From: Pieris napi
Taxonomy: Eukaryota > Arthropoda > Insecta > Lepidoptera > Pieridae
Assembly: GCF_905475465.1 (NCBI RefSeq)
Contig: NC_062245.1
Coordinates: forward strand, 5,766,001 to 5,830,000
Reading direction: 5' to 3'
DNA length: 64,000 bases
The notes under the pieces: generated by a model
What the model was told of the DNA's origin: nothing
Databases searched by the model: none
The model's input: the letters and a program-made list of their open reading frames with translations, nothing else
Shown: positions 35,799 through 46,392 of the stretch, in pieces
Numbering within the stretch: position 1 is the first letter of the stretch
Layout of the letters: each line of letters begins with the position of its first letter
Program-made: the position numbers and the translations under genes

Positions 35799-36719
35799 AT
35801 GGAAGAAATTCATCAAATGTTACTGAACTTACAGCAAGACATCAAACAACAAAAACAAGATATGCTGGACATGAAAGAGGATTTAAAAAACATAATAATT
35901 AACAACATTCACGAGAAATTTGCAAACCTTGAATTGAAAAACGAACAATTAGAGAAAACTATTGAAGAACAAAAAGTCAAATTAAATAACTTAGAAAGGC
36001 ATTCACGACGAAAGAACCTAGTCATGTTCGGAGTAGAAGAGAGTGAGAATAATTATTTTGAATTAGAGAATATTATAGTAAATATAATAAACATGTTCTT
36101 TGAACTTCAATGTGACAAAAATAACATTGAACTTGTCAGAAGGTTGGAAAAGAAAGGTGACAACATAAGACCAGTTGTTATAACGTTTAACAGCATGAGT
36201 TACAAGATACATATTCTGAAAAAAAAATCCTGTCTAGAAAATACGCAGTATTACATAAAGGAGGACTATCCGATTGAAGTCCTTAACAGGCGGAAGGAAC
36301 TCCAAGTCCAGTTACAGAAAGAAAAAGAGAAAGGCTATACTGCCTTCATAAGATACGATAAACTTATAGTATTAAAAGGCATATTTGAAAAAGAGAACCC
36401 CACCAAGAAGGTACTAGAAACTAGAAAACAACTACAGCCAAAAACAGAGGAAGAATGGAAAAAGGGAAACAAATCTTTTTTGAGAGGAGACCAATTGGTG
36501 ACTAAAAAGCTGCAGGATAACCAGCGCGAAAAAAGGAAGAGAGATAAAACTGTATCTCCCAACTTGTCTACACAGAAAAAACAGAACACATCTAACAAGT
36601 TTGAAAACACATCGACTAAAACAAACAATGTAGGACAAAAAGAAAAATTACAACCAAACATACCACAATATATAGGAAGAGATAGATCGTTTTCGACCTC
36701 CGACATTTCAAAAAACTAA
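35799..36719 (+). CDS. RTE ORF1 (coiled-coil RNA-binding-like protein, 306 aa)
   Basis: Residues 1-70 form a charged coiled coil. At about residue 70 comes RRKNLVMFGVEESENN, then IKEDYPIEVLNRRKELQVQL and FIRYDKLIV (to about 190), all aligning with ORF1 at 1513-2316. Residues about 205-235 repeat the pattern (VLETRKQLQ...KKGNKSFLRGDQLV), an apparent internal duplication absent from the left copy. A basic tail with Ser/Thr/Asn follows. The ATG 35799 is the first of the frame. The last codons are TCA AAA AAC TAA, placing an A_AAA_AAC heptamer directly before the stop. Confidence 0.9.
   Translation: MEEIHQMLLNLQQDIKQQKQDMLDMKEDLKNIIINNIHEKFANLELKNEQLEKTIEEQKVKLNNLERHSRRKNLVMFGVEESENNYFELENIIVNIINMFFELQCDKNNIELVRRLEKKGDNIRPVVITFNSMSYKIHILKKKSCLENTQYYIKEDYPIEVLNRRKELQVQLQKEKEKGYTAFIRYDKLIVLKGIFEKENPTKKVLETRKQLQPKTEEEWKKGNKSFLRGDQLVTKKLQDNQREKRKRDKTVSPNLSTQKKQNTSNKFENTSTKTNNVGQKEKLQPNIPQYIGRDRSFSTSDISKN
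36710..36716 (+). promoter_or_regulatory. Candidate -1 ribosomal frameshift site (A AAA AAC) before ORF1 stop
   Basis: The heptamer is in phase X_XXY_YYZ with ORF1 (codons AAA 36711-36713, AAC 36714-36716), followed by TAA 36717-36719. Slipping back one base puts the ribosome on CTA at 36716, in the ORF2 frame, which is open from 36686 to 39715. A AAA AAC is an established efficient -1 slippery sequence. The downstream 60 nt are A-rich and show no obvious stem-loop or pseudoknot, the main weakness. Confidence 0.65.
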
Positions 36720-39715
36720 CAAGCATACGCGAGCAACCTATCAAAACAAAAACAACAACAAGTAAAACCGGAAAAGCAAAACAAATATGGAAGAAACACA
36801 TTCGAAAACAACCTAATCAAGAAGCCTTCCCACCACGGTTGGTCGCCGCGGGAAGATCAGACCACCACCCTCTAACAAAAAAACATAATATATATATAGC
36901 AACGCTTAATACTAGGACTTTAAGAACTCCCGAATCACTATCTGAGCTTGAAGTTGCGCTGAAAGACCTTAAATGGGACGTATTGGGACTAAGTGAAGTG
37001 CGCAGACCAGGAAATTCAATCGAAGAACATGAAGATTATATAATGTTCCATAAAGGCGAAATCGGAGGCCAAAGAGGAGTTGGTTTTTTAGTTAAAACCC
37101 ACTTAAAAAACTCCATAGAAGATTTCATCGGTATGACGGAAAGAATAGCCATACTGCATTTAAAAATACCCAGCTTCAAAAAAATATGGTCAATCATCCA
37201 AGTCTACGCACCAACTGAACAAGCTGATGAACTAGAACATACATCCCTTTATAATTCACTATCTCAAATCATATATGACTACTCTAACAATATTATCATC
37301 CTGATGGGGGATTTCAATGCGCAAGTAGGCGCTAGACAAAACGATGACGAATACATATTGGGAGAATTCGGCTACGGAAAAAGAAGCATCAATGGCCAAA
37401 GATTAATAGATCTCCTTCTAGAACATAATCTTACAATTATGAACAGCATCTCCAAGAAGAATAAAAACAACAAGTGGACATGGGTCTCCCCTGATGGAAA
37501 GTACAGAAATGAAATAGATTATATTATAAGTAGCCACCCAAAGCTATTTACAGACACCACAGTCATTTCTAGGTTAAATTTCAATACTAACCATCGCATG
37601 GTTAGAGCATCGCTCAAAATGACGCCTCCTAAGATCCGTAGAAAGCACATTAACTTGCATAGCAGAACCGATATCGCGGAAACTAACGAAACAACATCAT
37701 ACCCACTAGCAACTCAGACCAGAGAAATCGAAGAAACAGAAGGACTTGACATAAGAAACAAATACACCAGATTTCAAAATCAACTTCGCTATGCTAATAC
37801 TAGAAAAGAGAAGAAACAAAAATATATTTTGAGTGATTCTACCATGCAGCTTATAAATAAAAGAAAAAGTCTAATTGCGAACAAAAACGGCAAACGGAAT
37901 CTGAGAGAAATAGCCGAAATAAGCAAGGGAATAAGGAAGGGCATACGCAAGGACAGGAAAACAAGGAGAATACAAACACTCGAAAAACACATAATTGAAT
38001 CAGGCGGAACCAAAAAAGCTCTTAAAGAACTTCGTGAAGCGACTCCTTGGGTACCTAATCTCAAAAGAAATCAAATTAACATCACGAACCGCAAAAGTAT
38101 AGTAAAGACAGCATCAGATTTTTACAGAAATCTATACTCCAAACCAGCTATCGCAGGAAACGAACAATGCAACAACTACAAAACGACCATATACCCTCCA
38201 AACTTAGAACCAGATATATTACAAAGTGAAGTCAGGAAAGCTATATTAAGCCAAAAGTCAGATAAGGCACCAGGTCCAGACAAGATCACGAACGGATTAC
38301 TGAAAGGAACCCTTAAAGAACTGGTGCCCATTATGACAAAAATCTTTAACGACATCCTAACATCAGAACAGATTCCTGAACAATGGCAAACCTCGCACAT
38401 AATTCTTATATACAAAAAAGGCTCAAAGGAAGACTTATCCAACTATAGACCAATAAGCCTGATGTCAAACATATATAAGGTTTTCTCCAAGATATTACTA
38501 GATCGATTAAGCACCACATTAGACGAGAGCCAACCAATGGAACAGGCTGGATTTAGGAAAAACTTCGCAACGATAGATCATATACACACAGTCAAACAAA
38601 TCATAGAAAAATACAGTGAATATAACAAAACAGTGTATATGGCTTTTATAGATTACACCAAAGCTTTTGACAGCATCAAACATGAAGTGATATGGGAAAG
38701 CTTAGAAAACCAAGGAGTATCCGGGGCCTATATAAACATCATAAAACAAATATATGCTAACTGCAATGCAAGAATACAAATGGAAACACTCGGAAAGACA
38801 TTTAAAATCGAAAGAGGTGTCAGACAAGGGGACCCATTATCTCCAAAGCTATTTTCTGCTGTGCTCGAAAACATATTCCGAAAACTAGAATGGAATGAAT
38901 TTGGACTAAATATAGATGGGAGAAAACTACATCATCTTCGATTTGCAGACGACATTGTATTGTTCGAAGAGAACCCTCATAAACTTGAAGAAATGATACA
39001 AGACTTAAACAAAGAAAGTAAGAAAGTAGGCCTGGAAATGAACACAAGCAAAACAAAGCTACTATCAAATTCAATCCCATACGAAATAAAACTTAATAAT
39101 CAACCTCTAGAATATGTTGAAGAGTACATTTATCTGGGGCAAATTATCTCTATAACTGATATAACCACCAAAGAGATCAAAAGAAGAATAGCAAATGGAT
39201 GGAAAAGATATTGGTCACTGAGGGAGATCATGAAAACAACAGATTTCAGCAAGAAAATAAAGAGAAAAGTCTTTAACACATGTATCCTACCCTGCCTTAC
39301 CTATGGCTGCGAAACTTGGGCACTATCTAACCAGCACAGGGATATGCTATCACACTGCCAAAGAGCCATGGAAAGAAGCATGCTGAGCATAAGAAAATTA
39401 GATAAACAAATAAACGCAGACATAAGAGCTAGAACAGGTGTGACAGACATTCTCACTAAGATTGACCAAATGAAATGGAGATGGACGGGTCATATGCTAC
39501 GGAGCTCTCATGAAAAATGGAGCAAAATAGTGACGGAATGGTACCCTAGAGACGGAAAACGAAGAAGAGGTCGACCACGCAAGAGATGGGAGGATGAACT
39601 GAAACTAACAGCAGGCTACAACTGGAGAAGAGTCGCAAAAGATAGAGAACAGTGGAAAGGGTTAGAGGAGGCCTTTGCCAACAGGCAAACCGAACTCCGA
39701 GATATACTGGAGTGA
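36716..39715 (+). CDS. RTE ORF2: APE endonuclease and reverse transcriptase (about 1000 codons, no AUG start)
   Basis: Target-primed reverse transcription polyprotein. Endonuclease motifs: IATLNTRTLRT (36896), LSEVRRPG (36987), QVYAPTEQA (37199), LMGDFNAQVG (37302), NEIDYII (37510) and TNHRMVRA (37587). RT: SDKAPGPDKITNGLLK (38260), NYRPISLMSNIYKVFSKIL, QAGFRKNFATIDHI, AFIDYTKAFDSIKHE, GVRQGDPLSPKLFSAVLE and the catalytic FADDIVLF at 38942. The C-terminus has LPCLTYGCETWALS and RRRGRPRKRWEDELK, the RTE-type tail. The frame opens at 36686, overlapping ORF1 by 34 nt. The first in-frame ATG (37043) lies beyond two endonuclease motifs, so translation probably comes by frameshift from ORF1. No lesions seen. 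Confidence 0.9.
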   Translation, partial: LTSIREQPIKTKTTTSKTGKAKQIWKKHIRKQPNQEAFPPRLVAAGRSDHHPLTKKHNIYIATLNTRTLRTPESLSELEVALKDLKWDVLGLSEVRRPGNSIEEHEDYIMFHKGEIGGQRGVGFLVKTHLKNSIEDFIGMTERIAILHLKIPSFKKIWSIIQVYAPTEQADELEHTSLYNSLSQIIYDYSNNIIILMGDFNAQVGARQNDDEYILGEFGYGKRSINGQRLIDLLLEHNLTIMNSISKKNKNNKWTWVSPDGKYRNEIDYIISSHPKLFTDTTVISRLNFNTNHRMVRASLKMTPPKIRRKHINLHSRTDIAETNETTSYPLATQTREIEETEGLDIRNKYTRFQNQLRYANTRKEKKQKYILSDSTMQLINKRKSLIANKNGKRNLREIAEISKGIRKGIRKDRKTRRIQTLEKHIIESGGTKKALKELREATPWVPNLKRNQINITNRKSIVKTASDFYRNLYSKPAIAGNEQCNNYKTTIYPPNLEPDILQSEVRKAILSQKSDKAPGPDKITNGLLKGTLKELVPIMTKIFNDILTSEQIPEQWQTSHIILIYKKGSKEDLSNYRPISLMSNIYKVFSKILLDRLSTTLDESQPMEQAGFRKNFATIDHIHTVKQIIEKYSEYNKTVYMAFIDYTKAFDSIKHEVIWESLENQGVSGAYINIIKQIYANCNARIQMETLGKTFKIERGVRQGDPLSPKLFSAVLENIFRKLEWNEFGLNIDGRKLHHLRFADDIVLFEENPHKLEEMIQDLNKESKKVGLEMNTSKTKLLSNSIPYEIKLNNQPLEYVEEYIYLGQIISITDITTKEIKRRIANGWKRYWSLREIMKTTDFSKKIKRKVFNTCILPCLTYGCETWALSNQHRDMLSHCQRAMERSMLSIRKLDKQINADIRARTGVTDILTKIDQMKWRWTGHMLRSSHEKWSKIVTEWYPRDGKRRRGRPRKRWEDELKLTAGYNWRRVAKDREQWKGLEEAFANRQTELRDILE

Positions 39716-39937
39716 AAATATATTAAAGTTTAGATGTATAAAGTGACAGAGTTTCGGAATTTAAAGGCTATATTATTATTATTATTATTATAATATTGCG
39801 GGTATAAATTGAGATGTAAGCTATCCTATCTTTTAAGTTGGATCAAACTACACACGGTGTGCAAATTTGATTGATATCGGTTCGATAGTTTAGGAGTCCA
39901 TCGCGGACAAACAACGTGACACGTAATTTATATACGA

Positions 39938-40340
39938 GTAATGAGTATATTAAGATTTATATTAGCATCAAAAATTTTCTTGATTTACTAATTAATTGAA
40001 ATTATAACAAAATCACCACAAAAAGACGCCACTAGAAGACCTTACTTTAGGGAATATTCGTAACTTAACACGGAACTTCCCTGATCGGGTTTTAATTGTT
40101 AATTAAGGTTATCATGAAGTTAGCGTAAAATATTGTTTTATCACAGGTGATTTACGAAATTTGTTATTAGGATTCTAATAAAGTATTGAAAAGAATTTAA
40201 CGGGTCTATTAGTGAAAAAATTTATTTATGTAATGTTTGTTAATGAAATGAACTTTCAGAAGATGAGAAATACATTAGGTCATTAAAATCGTTTAGGAAA
40301 GGTTTGTTTGTAGTATACATGTATTTTTTTAAACAAAAAT
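39938..40340. other. No recognisable feature
   Basis: AT-rich flank between the Helitron and the heptamer-bearing MITE. Confidence 0.4.
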
Positions 40341-40345
40341 TTTTT

Positions 40346-41072
40346 GAAGTGAAACTTCTTTATCGGCGATGGAAAAAAAATTACCCTCACATTATTTATT
40401 ATTTATTATTTATTATTTATTATTTATTATTTATTATTTATTATTTATTATTTATTATTTATTATTTATTATTTATTATTTATTATTTATTATTTATTAT
40501 TTATTATTTATTATTTATTATTTATTATTTATTATTTATTATTTATTATTTATTATTTATTATTTATTATTTATTATTTATTATTTATTATTTATTATTT
40601 ATTATTTATTATTTATTATTTATTATTTATTATTTATTATTTATTATTTATTATTTATTATTTATTATTTATTATTTATTATTTATTATTTATTATTTAT
40701 TATTTATTATTTATTATTTATTATTTATTATTTATTATTTATTATTTATTATTTATTATTTATTATTTATTATTTATTATTTATTATTTATTATTTATTA
40801 TTTATTATTTATTATTTATTATTTATTATTTATTATTTATTATTTATTATTTATTATTTATTATTTATTATTTATTATTTATTATTTATTATTTATTATT
40901 TATTATTTATTATTTATTATTCGACACATAATATTTTAATGACAATTAAATTCATTAAATTCCTAACATATCTTCCTTTTTCCGTCCCTCTAAGTATCAG
41001 AAATCTAAACTTTTAGATTTGTATAAATATGAACAACACTTCAAGATTAGTTTGCCACTGAAGTTTCACTTC
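40346..41072. mobile_element. MITE-like unit carrying the heptamer array
   Basis: GAAGTGAAACTTCTTT at 40346 and its inverted match GAAGTTTCACTTC at 41060-41072 bound a unit whose left end (TTTTTTGAAGTGAAACTTCT) resembles the 6.25-kb and 50.2-kb MITEs. Most of its length is the tandem array. Confidence 0.5.
40391..40920 (+). repeat. (ATTATTT)n array, about 76 copies
   Basis: 530 bp of period-7 repeat with no interruption that I can see. It creates the artefactual ORFs with repeating IIYYLLF in several frames. Such homogeneity implies recent expansion, or assembly collapse or extension. It is not an insect telomere repeat (TTAGG). Confidence 0.97.
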
Positions 41073-42680
41073 TGACATGTGTACTTTGTACACACACACT
41101 TTTTTTTTTGTGCCTCAAATGGTTTAAGCTTAGTGTCCGGTTTCTCATTTTTTTGGTAGGAACTAATCGAAAGTCTATCATACTATAATAATGAACTATA
41201 TTTTTATGTACATATTAATTATTTAGTTTTGATGACTTCTAGTTACCTAACACTTACCTAATTACATAACAACTGGTTAGCCCTAATAGACGGCATCTTT
41301 ATACTTTTTGAAAGTTTTAGTTAAAAAAATCTTTGCCTGACGCAAAGTTTCTGAAATTCTCAATAAAGGTTTTCGGACTTGTTTGAAACAATTGATTGGG
41401 CTAAGCTACGTGACAGGATTACAAGAAGTTGCTGACGTGTTTAACAAATACCTTCAGGAAATTACATCTTGGCTAAGCTGGGTTTTAACGATGCGAAAGG
41501 GAAACCTCATTATTTGTTTCACATATACATATGAAGAAAATGTATGAAATTACCCGCATTAACTCATTAACTCAAGTCGAGATTGACCCGCTCACTTTTG
41601 TCCATCATAGTTTTTTGTAATTAGAATTTTTTCTTTGATAAGTAATTGTTTTGTTTTTTTTTGTTTTGTAATGTTTGTTTTGTTTAATAATCTCTTTATG
41701 ATCTCTATATACCTATAAGTGCTTGTTTGCCTATAAGTGCTTGTCACATTAAAAATTGTATTTTGTGTTTGTTTTTACCAGTGTCTCAGTGTGCCATGCG
41801 TTGGCAAGTTTTTTTTTAAGCATCATAAAAATATAATTCAACTGTGTAAGGCATTGCGTCAAAATTTAGGAATTTTTATGTTGCCTCCATCAAATGCTTG
41901 GCACAGCGTGTCCCTGGAGTTTGAGGCGTTATACTTTATGTGCGAACTATGTCACGGAATAAATTTTTTATCTACGTTTAAATAACCTTATTTTAAGCAC
42001 AAAAGCCGGTAATACTGAACTACGAAATTGGTATATGCTAAGACCAATCGTGATTTTATAATTAGACGATTTAAGTAAATAATAGGACTATTATGCGTAA
42101 CAATGGGAGCAGAACTCATTAAGCAATGCAAAGAATCGAACCCTTTGTCGAAAAACGAAATCAAAGGTCTAATTGCCTGGGATATGCTTTTATATTATTA
42201 TCACCCTCTTTTCTGAATTTCATTCGGTTTACCAAATTTTGAAAAGTTAATCCATTTCTAAGGCTTCTCAGGAGTCATGTCTACATACATAATTATATAC
42301 TTAACAACAAGTATACACTCACTCACACACACACACATGCGCACATACACACTCAACCACGCATGCATAAAATAAGTTCATAGAATCGTTAGAGAAACTA
42401 TGAGAATTACATTTCATTTTATTTAATTTTTTACCGGCTTTGCTTCTTAGCTGGGTTATTATTTTGTTTTGTATTCTTTTCTAACAATTAGATATATATT
42501 GCATAGATAATAGCATTGATGATTTTATCTAGATATATACATAATCAGTATGGTCATGAGCCATGATCGGGCTCTCGCATACTTGTCCATTATATTATCT
42601 TAAAAATGTCCAATGAATATATATTTAAACATCGACGTAACTATGCAATTGCAAGCAATATGCAAGACTGATATAATAAA
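41073..42680. other. No recognisable gene; short (CA)n at 42315-42340
   Basis: The ORF at 41737-41985 has no recognisable domain and ordinary AT-rich composition. Confidence 0.4.
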
Positions 42681-42681
42681 A

Positions 42682-42997
42682 CTAGCAGACCGGGCAAACG
42701 TCGTTTTGCCATGTATATCATTTATAATAAAAAAATAGGGGTTGATCGTAGATTAAAGTTAGGGGTTGTATTTATTTTTTAAGCTGTATCATAAAAAAAT
42801 AAAAACAGAAAAAAATATCTAAAAATAAAAAAAATATTTAGGGGTGGACTACCCTTAACATTTAGGGGGATGAAGAATAGATGTTGTCCGATTCTCAGAC
42901 ATACCCAATATGCACACAAAATTTCATGAGAATCGGTCGAGCCGTTTCGGAGGAGTTTAAACACAAACACCGCGACACGAGAATTTTATATATTAGA
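42682..42997 (-). mobile_element. Non-autonomous Helitron
   Basis: 316 bp on the minus strand: 5' TCTAATATATAAAATTCTCG at 42997, 3' GCCCGGTCTGCTAG ending 42682. Strongly similar to the 53.3-kb copy in the opposite orientation. Confidence 0.85.
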
Positions 42998-43560
42998 TAA
43001 AGAGTACCTAATAAAAGGTCTCCGATTGAATGTATTGTTTCTTACTTAAGTACTAATATAATTGTTCGTTACTAAAATAATCAACTCTGAGTGTGACCTT
43101 TCGCCCTAGCCGCCGTAAGCATTATGAACTGTGTAACCGAAAAGCCTCTGTATAAATAATAGATTCTGAGACACGTACAAAATTAACTAGATTCGGTATT
43201 GGTATGAATGTGGTAAGAAACTTATCCTGAATACAAATTGATAGTTGTATTTGTGAAATGGGCAGCCTTTAATAGTTATTCGAAATTTTATTATAATTCG
43301 GATTGTATTATAAACGCAAAGTTGGATATTAGTTAGTAGCTCTATACGGCGTTTCTTCTCAGAGTAGTCAGATAGGAAACGTCGATCTCATCTAGTTTTA
43401 AAAAAAAATGTTTGACGTGTAAAAGTGTTTGTAAAAACCTACTTACATAAATAAATCATTTATCATTTATCATCTAAGGGACCGTCCAGAGGTGATGGTC
43501 AATTCGAATGATATTTGGCGTGAGCATTTATTTATTAAACAAAGAAGTATCAAACACACA
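42998..43560. other. No recognisable feature
   Basis: AT-rich DNA. Confidence 0.35.
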
Positions 43561-43566
43561 TCGGCT

Positions 43567-43668
43567 TAGGGTCCTACAAAAAAAGAGTTTACTAATTCTG
43601 AAAAGGCTGACTTAACATCAGATGAGCCGTGTGTCTTTTTGCCCCCCCCCCCTGTTCTATAAAAATGA
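43567..43668 (+). mobile_element. Short 3' fragment of the Jockey/CR1-group LINE
   Basis: AGGGTCCTACAAAAAAAGAG, then CTTAACATCAGATGAGCC and a C-rich run before GTTCTATAAAA, matching 19655-19790 of the full copy with an internal deletion. Confidence 0.6.
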
Positions 43669-43716
43669 TAGATAAAACATCGGTTGTCTGTAAAGTCGGT
43701 TTACTGGCGATAGTTG

Positions 43717-43976
43717 AACGTGACAACGTCATAAGAAAATACTGATGGAGTTCGTTTCGTTTTTTCGTTTTTTTTTTTTGCATTTTTCAAAAGAAAAAAA
43801 AAACGAACGAACGCTGCCGAACGCGGAGGCCGATTGTGCCTCTTAGTCGCTCGTTCTGCGCTCTCGCTTGCACTTCAAGCCTTAAATGGAACGCCTCAGA
43901 GCGAGGTAACGCCGCATGTGTCATGTTTTTTCGTGCGTGCAGCCGGCTCCATGGAATTATAAGACGTTGTCACGTT
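43717..43976. mobile_element. GC-rich MITE with AACGTGACAACGTC ends
   Basis: 260 bp. AACGTGACAACGTC at the left (43717) and its exact complement at the right (43963-43976). The interior around 43810-43950 is markedly GC-richer than the surroundings (GAACGCGGAGGCCGATTG, GAGCGAGGTAACGCCGC). No ORF. No clear target duplication. Confidence 0.65.
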
Positions 43977-44728
43977 AAAAGAAATTCAAGTTATAATTAA
44001 AGAAGTGTCCTTAAATAGCTTCACAGAAATTAAAAATAATGTAAAAAAGAGTACAACTAAAATAAACAGAAATCTACTCATAACAGATACCAACACATGA
44101 TAATGTGAAACTCATGAAATGAATCCTGAAACATTTGCATCATTCATTAAATGCACTCACTTAATGAATGATTCTCTCGACGAACGTCAGTCAATTGTCA
44201 ATTAAAATTAAAATTGTAGTTGATTTACAAAATATGTATCTCTTACTATAGGTTCGCAGAGTTTTCCAAAATTTTGCTATAAGTTATCATTTATATTTCT
44301 TGTTTTACATCCCAATGTATAGTTTGTAAGAATTTTGTTACATAGTAAGTTAATAAGTATAATGCTGCTGTGTTTGCCTGTTAAGCGTTTGTTTCTCGAT
44401 GTAAGCTTTTATTGTAATGCCTTGGTAAATCCTTTTTTGATTAAATAAATAAAGATTTAACTACGGAGGTTACAATTCGGTGTTGGTCAATTTAGTTCGA
44501 ATTTAAATCACCAAAATAAACTGTTATACAACGTTCCCTTAATAATAAGGTTTGATTAAGCGAAAACCACTTAAAGTAATCCAACTACTTTGAAATGAAT
44601 CAAACCCAAAATAGGTTCCTATTTTCATGTCATTTTACTAAATTCAAACCACAAACTTGTTTTTTAATTATATTAAGTAAACATGTTGAATTTCATTTTC
44701 AATATGTAATCTAAAAAAGATATATATC
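43977..44728. other. No recognisable feature
   Basis: AT-rich DNA. Confidence 0.35.
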
Positions 44729-44729
44729 T

Positions 44730-45137
44730 TCTAATATATAAAATTCTCGTGTCATAATGTTCGTTCCCATACTCCTCCAAAACGGCTCAACCGATTCTTA
44801 TGAATTTTTTTATACATATTCAGTAAGTGAGAATCGGCTACTATCTATATTTCAAACCCCTAAGTGATAAGGTATGTCCAGCCCAAAATATTTGTTTTGT
44901 TTACCCTCTAAGATCAACCCCTATTTTTCATTTGTTAGTTAAGATCTTACAACTTGAACTATAGATTTCTCTATAGTTTATATAGAGAAAAATCACAGAA
45001 AAACCCAAAAAGTTTTAATTCCGGAAAAGCGAATAGTCTCTGGGGTAGCATAGCAAAATGATCCATGTTGGTATGTACTAAAAAGGTAGGCTAATTAAAT
45101 CACATTAAGGAGAATCGAAGTTAGCGGGGGCAGCTAG
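44730..45137 (+). mobile_element. Non-autonomous Helitron
   Basis: 408 bp: starts TCTAATATATAAAATTCTCG and ends GCGGGGGCAGCTAG (CTAG 45134-45137) followed by T. It has the shared AACGGCTCAACCGATTCTTA block. The interior differs from the 42.7/53.3-kb subfamily. Confidence 0.8.
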
Positions 45138-46392
45138 TATCCATAGATTTAAAAATTGTGTTTCATGTGCTTACTTTGCCTATAAAGAGAAATGGTGAGA
45201 ATATGATCCCAAAATGGAAAAAAAATATATATTAGTAGGATTTCACCACTCCACTAGTTTAGTATTAATAGAGTTAGATAAGAATCAGAACTTGAGTTGT
45301 TCATTTCAGTCACGTACTATCCCAAACCCTTCTCAGGTTTCACCAGCTAGTGTTGACACACTATTGTTTTAAACATGACCTTATTAGTTTCCTTTTTGTC
45401 TCTCTATTTCCTCGAGAGGAAATAAAATAAAAAATATTATAATTTCAGAACCATCCTAATTTTCAAATTCAAAATCGTTCTGATAAAACGTTACATCTTG
45501 AAGGCATAGTGGATCCACCGAATGCATCGTTTAAATGGCGTACATAATGCGTATTTCTGGGGTTGTCTTTTAAAACTAATAAAAATGCATGTATTATTTA
45601 CAAATCATGTATTGAAATAAATATATAACTTATATAGACAATATTTCGCTCCAAATTTCCCTAAATATAATAATCGTATAGCTAATTAAGTAGTAACTTT
45701 TTTAACAAATACTGATGCTACTCGAAACTTATATAAAAATAATTCTCGTAAAAATAAATATCGCCGTGAGTCCTTTAATAAAAATAAATATTAACTAGGT
45801 TTAAAACTTATTCTCTAGTTTTAGTCTTAAAAACGTAAGGCATAGATTACAAAAATATCATCAAAAAGCCTAATGAATATTTGTATGTTATAAAATATTT
45901 ATCGTTTCTAACGACACGCTGGTTATTGGTCTCAAAAGACAATTCAACAAAACATACTCGTAATAGCATTAAAGTGATTTTGTCAGTTAGTTTTTTTTTT
46001 CTACGTGATTTTACACGTGCTCATTTATAATCCTTGCCCTAAACGTGTGAATAGTACTTTAACATTATATTGTTGCGTTGAGTTATTTTGAGACTATCTA
46101 CAAATATATGACAAGTGCAATATTTTCAATCTCCTTATCAGTAAGATAAGGATTACTCATATTTAAAATATATATATAAATATATTTCGAAAAATGTTAA
46201 CTTAATTAATGGACTTTTAAAGAGTCACAATGCCGACATCATGATGAATAATCAAATAAACTCTTCTGCTACAAAATGCTCTAGTAAAGGTGTGAGACAA
46301 TAATTGTATCATTATAGAAATTAGACGGTTAAATCCATACTAGATACAAAAAAAACAATATTTTGTGTTCTACATTCTGTTAAAGAAATAAC
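45138..46392. other. Downstream region and presumed 3' UTR of the transporter gene
   Basis: AT-rich. The transcript of the minus-strand gene should extend into this region. Several TTTATT (AATAAA on the minus strand) occur, and I could not choose one as the polyadenylation signal. Confidence 0.35.

Larger units (their letters stand above)
35205..39790 (+). mobile_element. Full-length RTE-clade retrotransposon, apparently intact
   Basis: About 4.6 kb: 5' leader 35205-35798, ORF1 35799-36719, ORF2 in the -1 frame ending 39715, a short 3' UTR and an (ATT)n tail at 39764-39790. The target duplication ATAATATTGCGGG lies at 35192-35204 and 39790-39802; its first bases are ambiguous with the tail. 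A very short 3' UTR with a microsatellite tail is characteristic of RTE elements. No stops or frameshifts interrupt either ORF, and the duplication is exact, so insertion is recent and the copy may be active. Confidence 0.9.
34972..39937 (-). mobile_element. Helitron split by the RTE insertion
   Basis: The left piece (34972-35204) carries the 3' end, CTAG at 34975-34972, on the minus strand. The right piece (39803-39937) carries the 5' end (TCGTATATAAATTACGTGTC). Joined without the RTE insert, the pieces are collinear with the uninterrupted copy at 56186-56533, which supports a single Helitron later entered by the RTE element. Confidence 0.8.

Noticed and set aside
40304..41016. Long ORFs encoding repeated IIYYLLF in several frames
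   Set aside because: Pure translation of a 7-bp tandem repeat, which is open in frames lacking TAA; no coding evidence.
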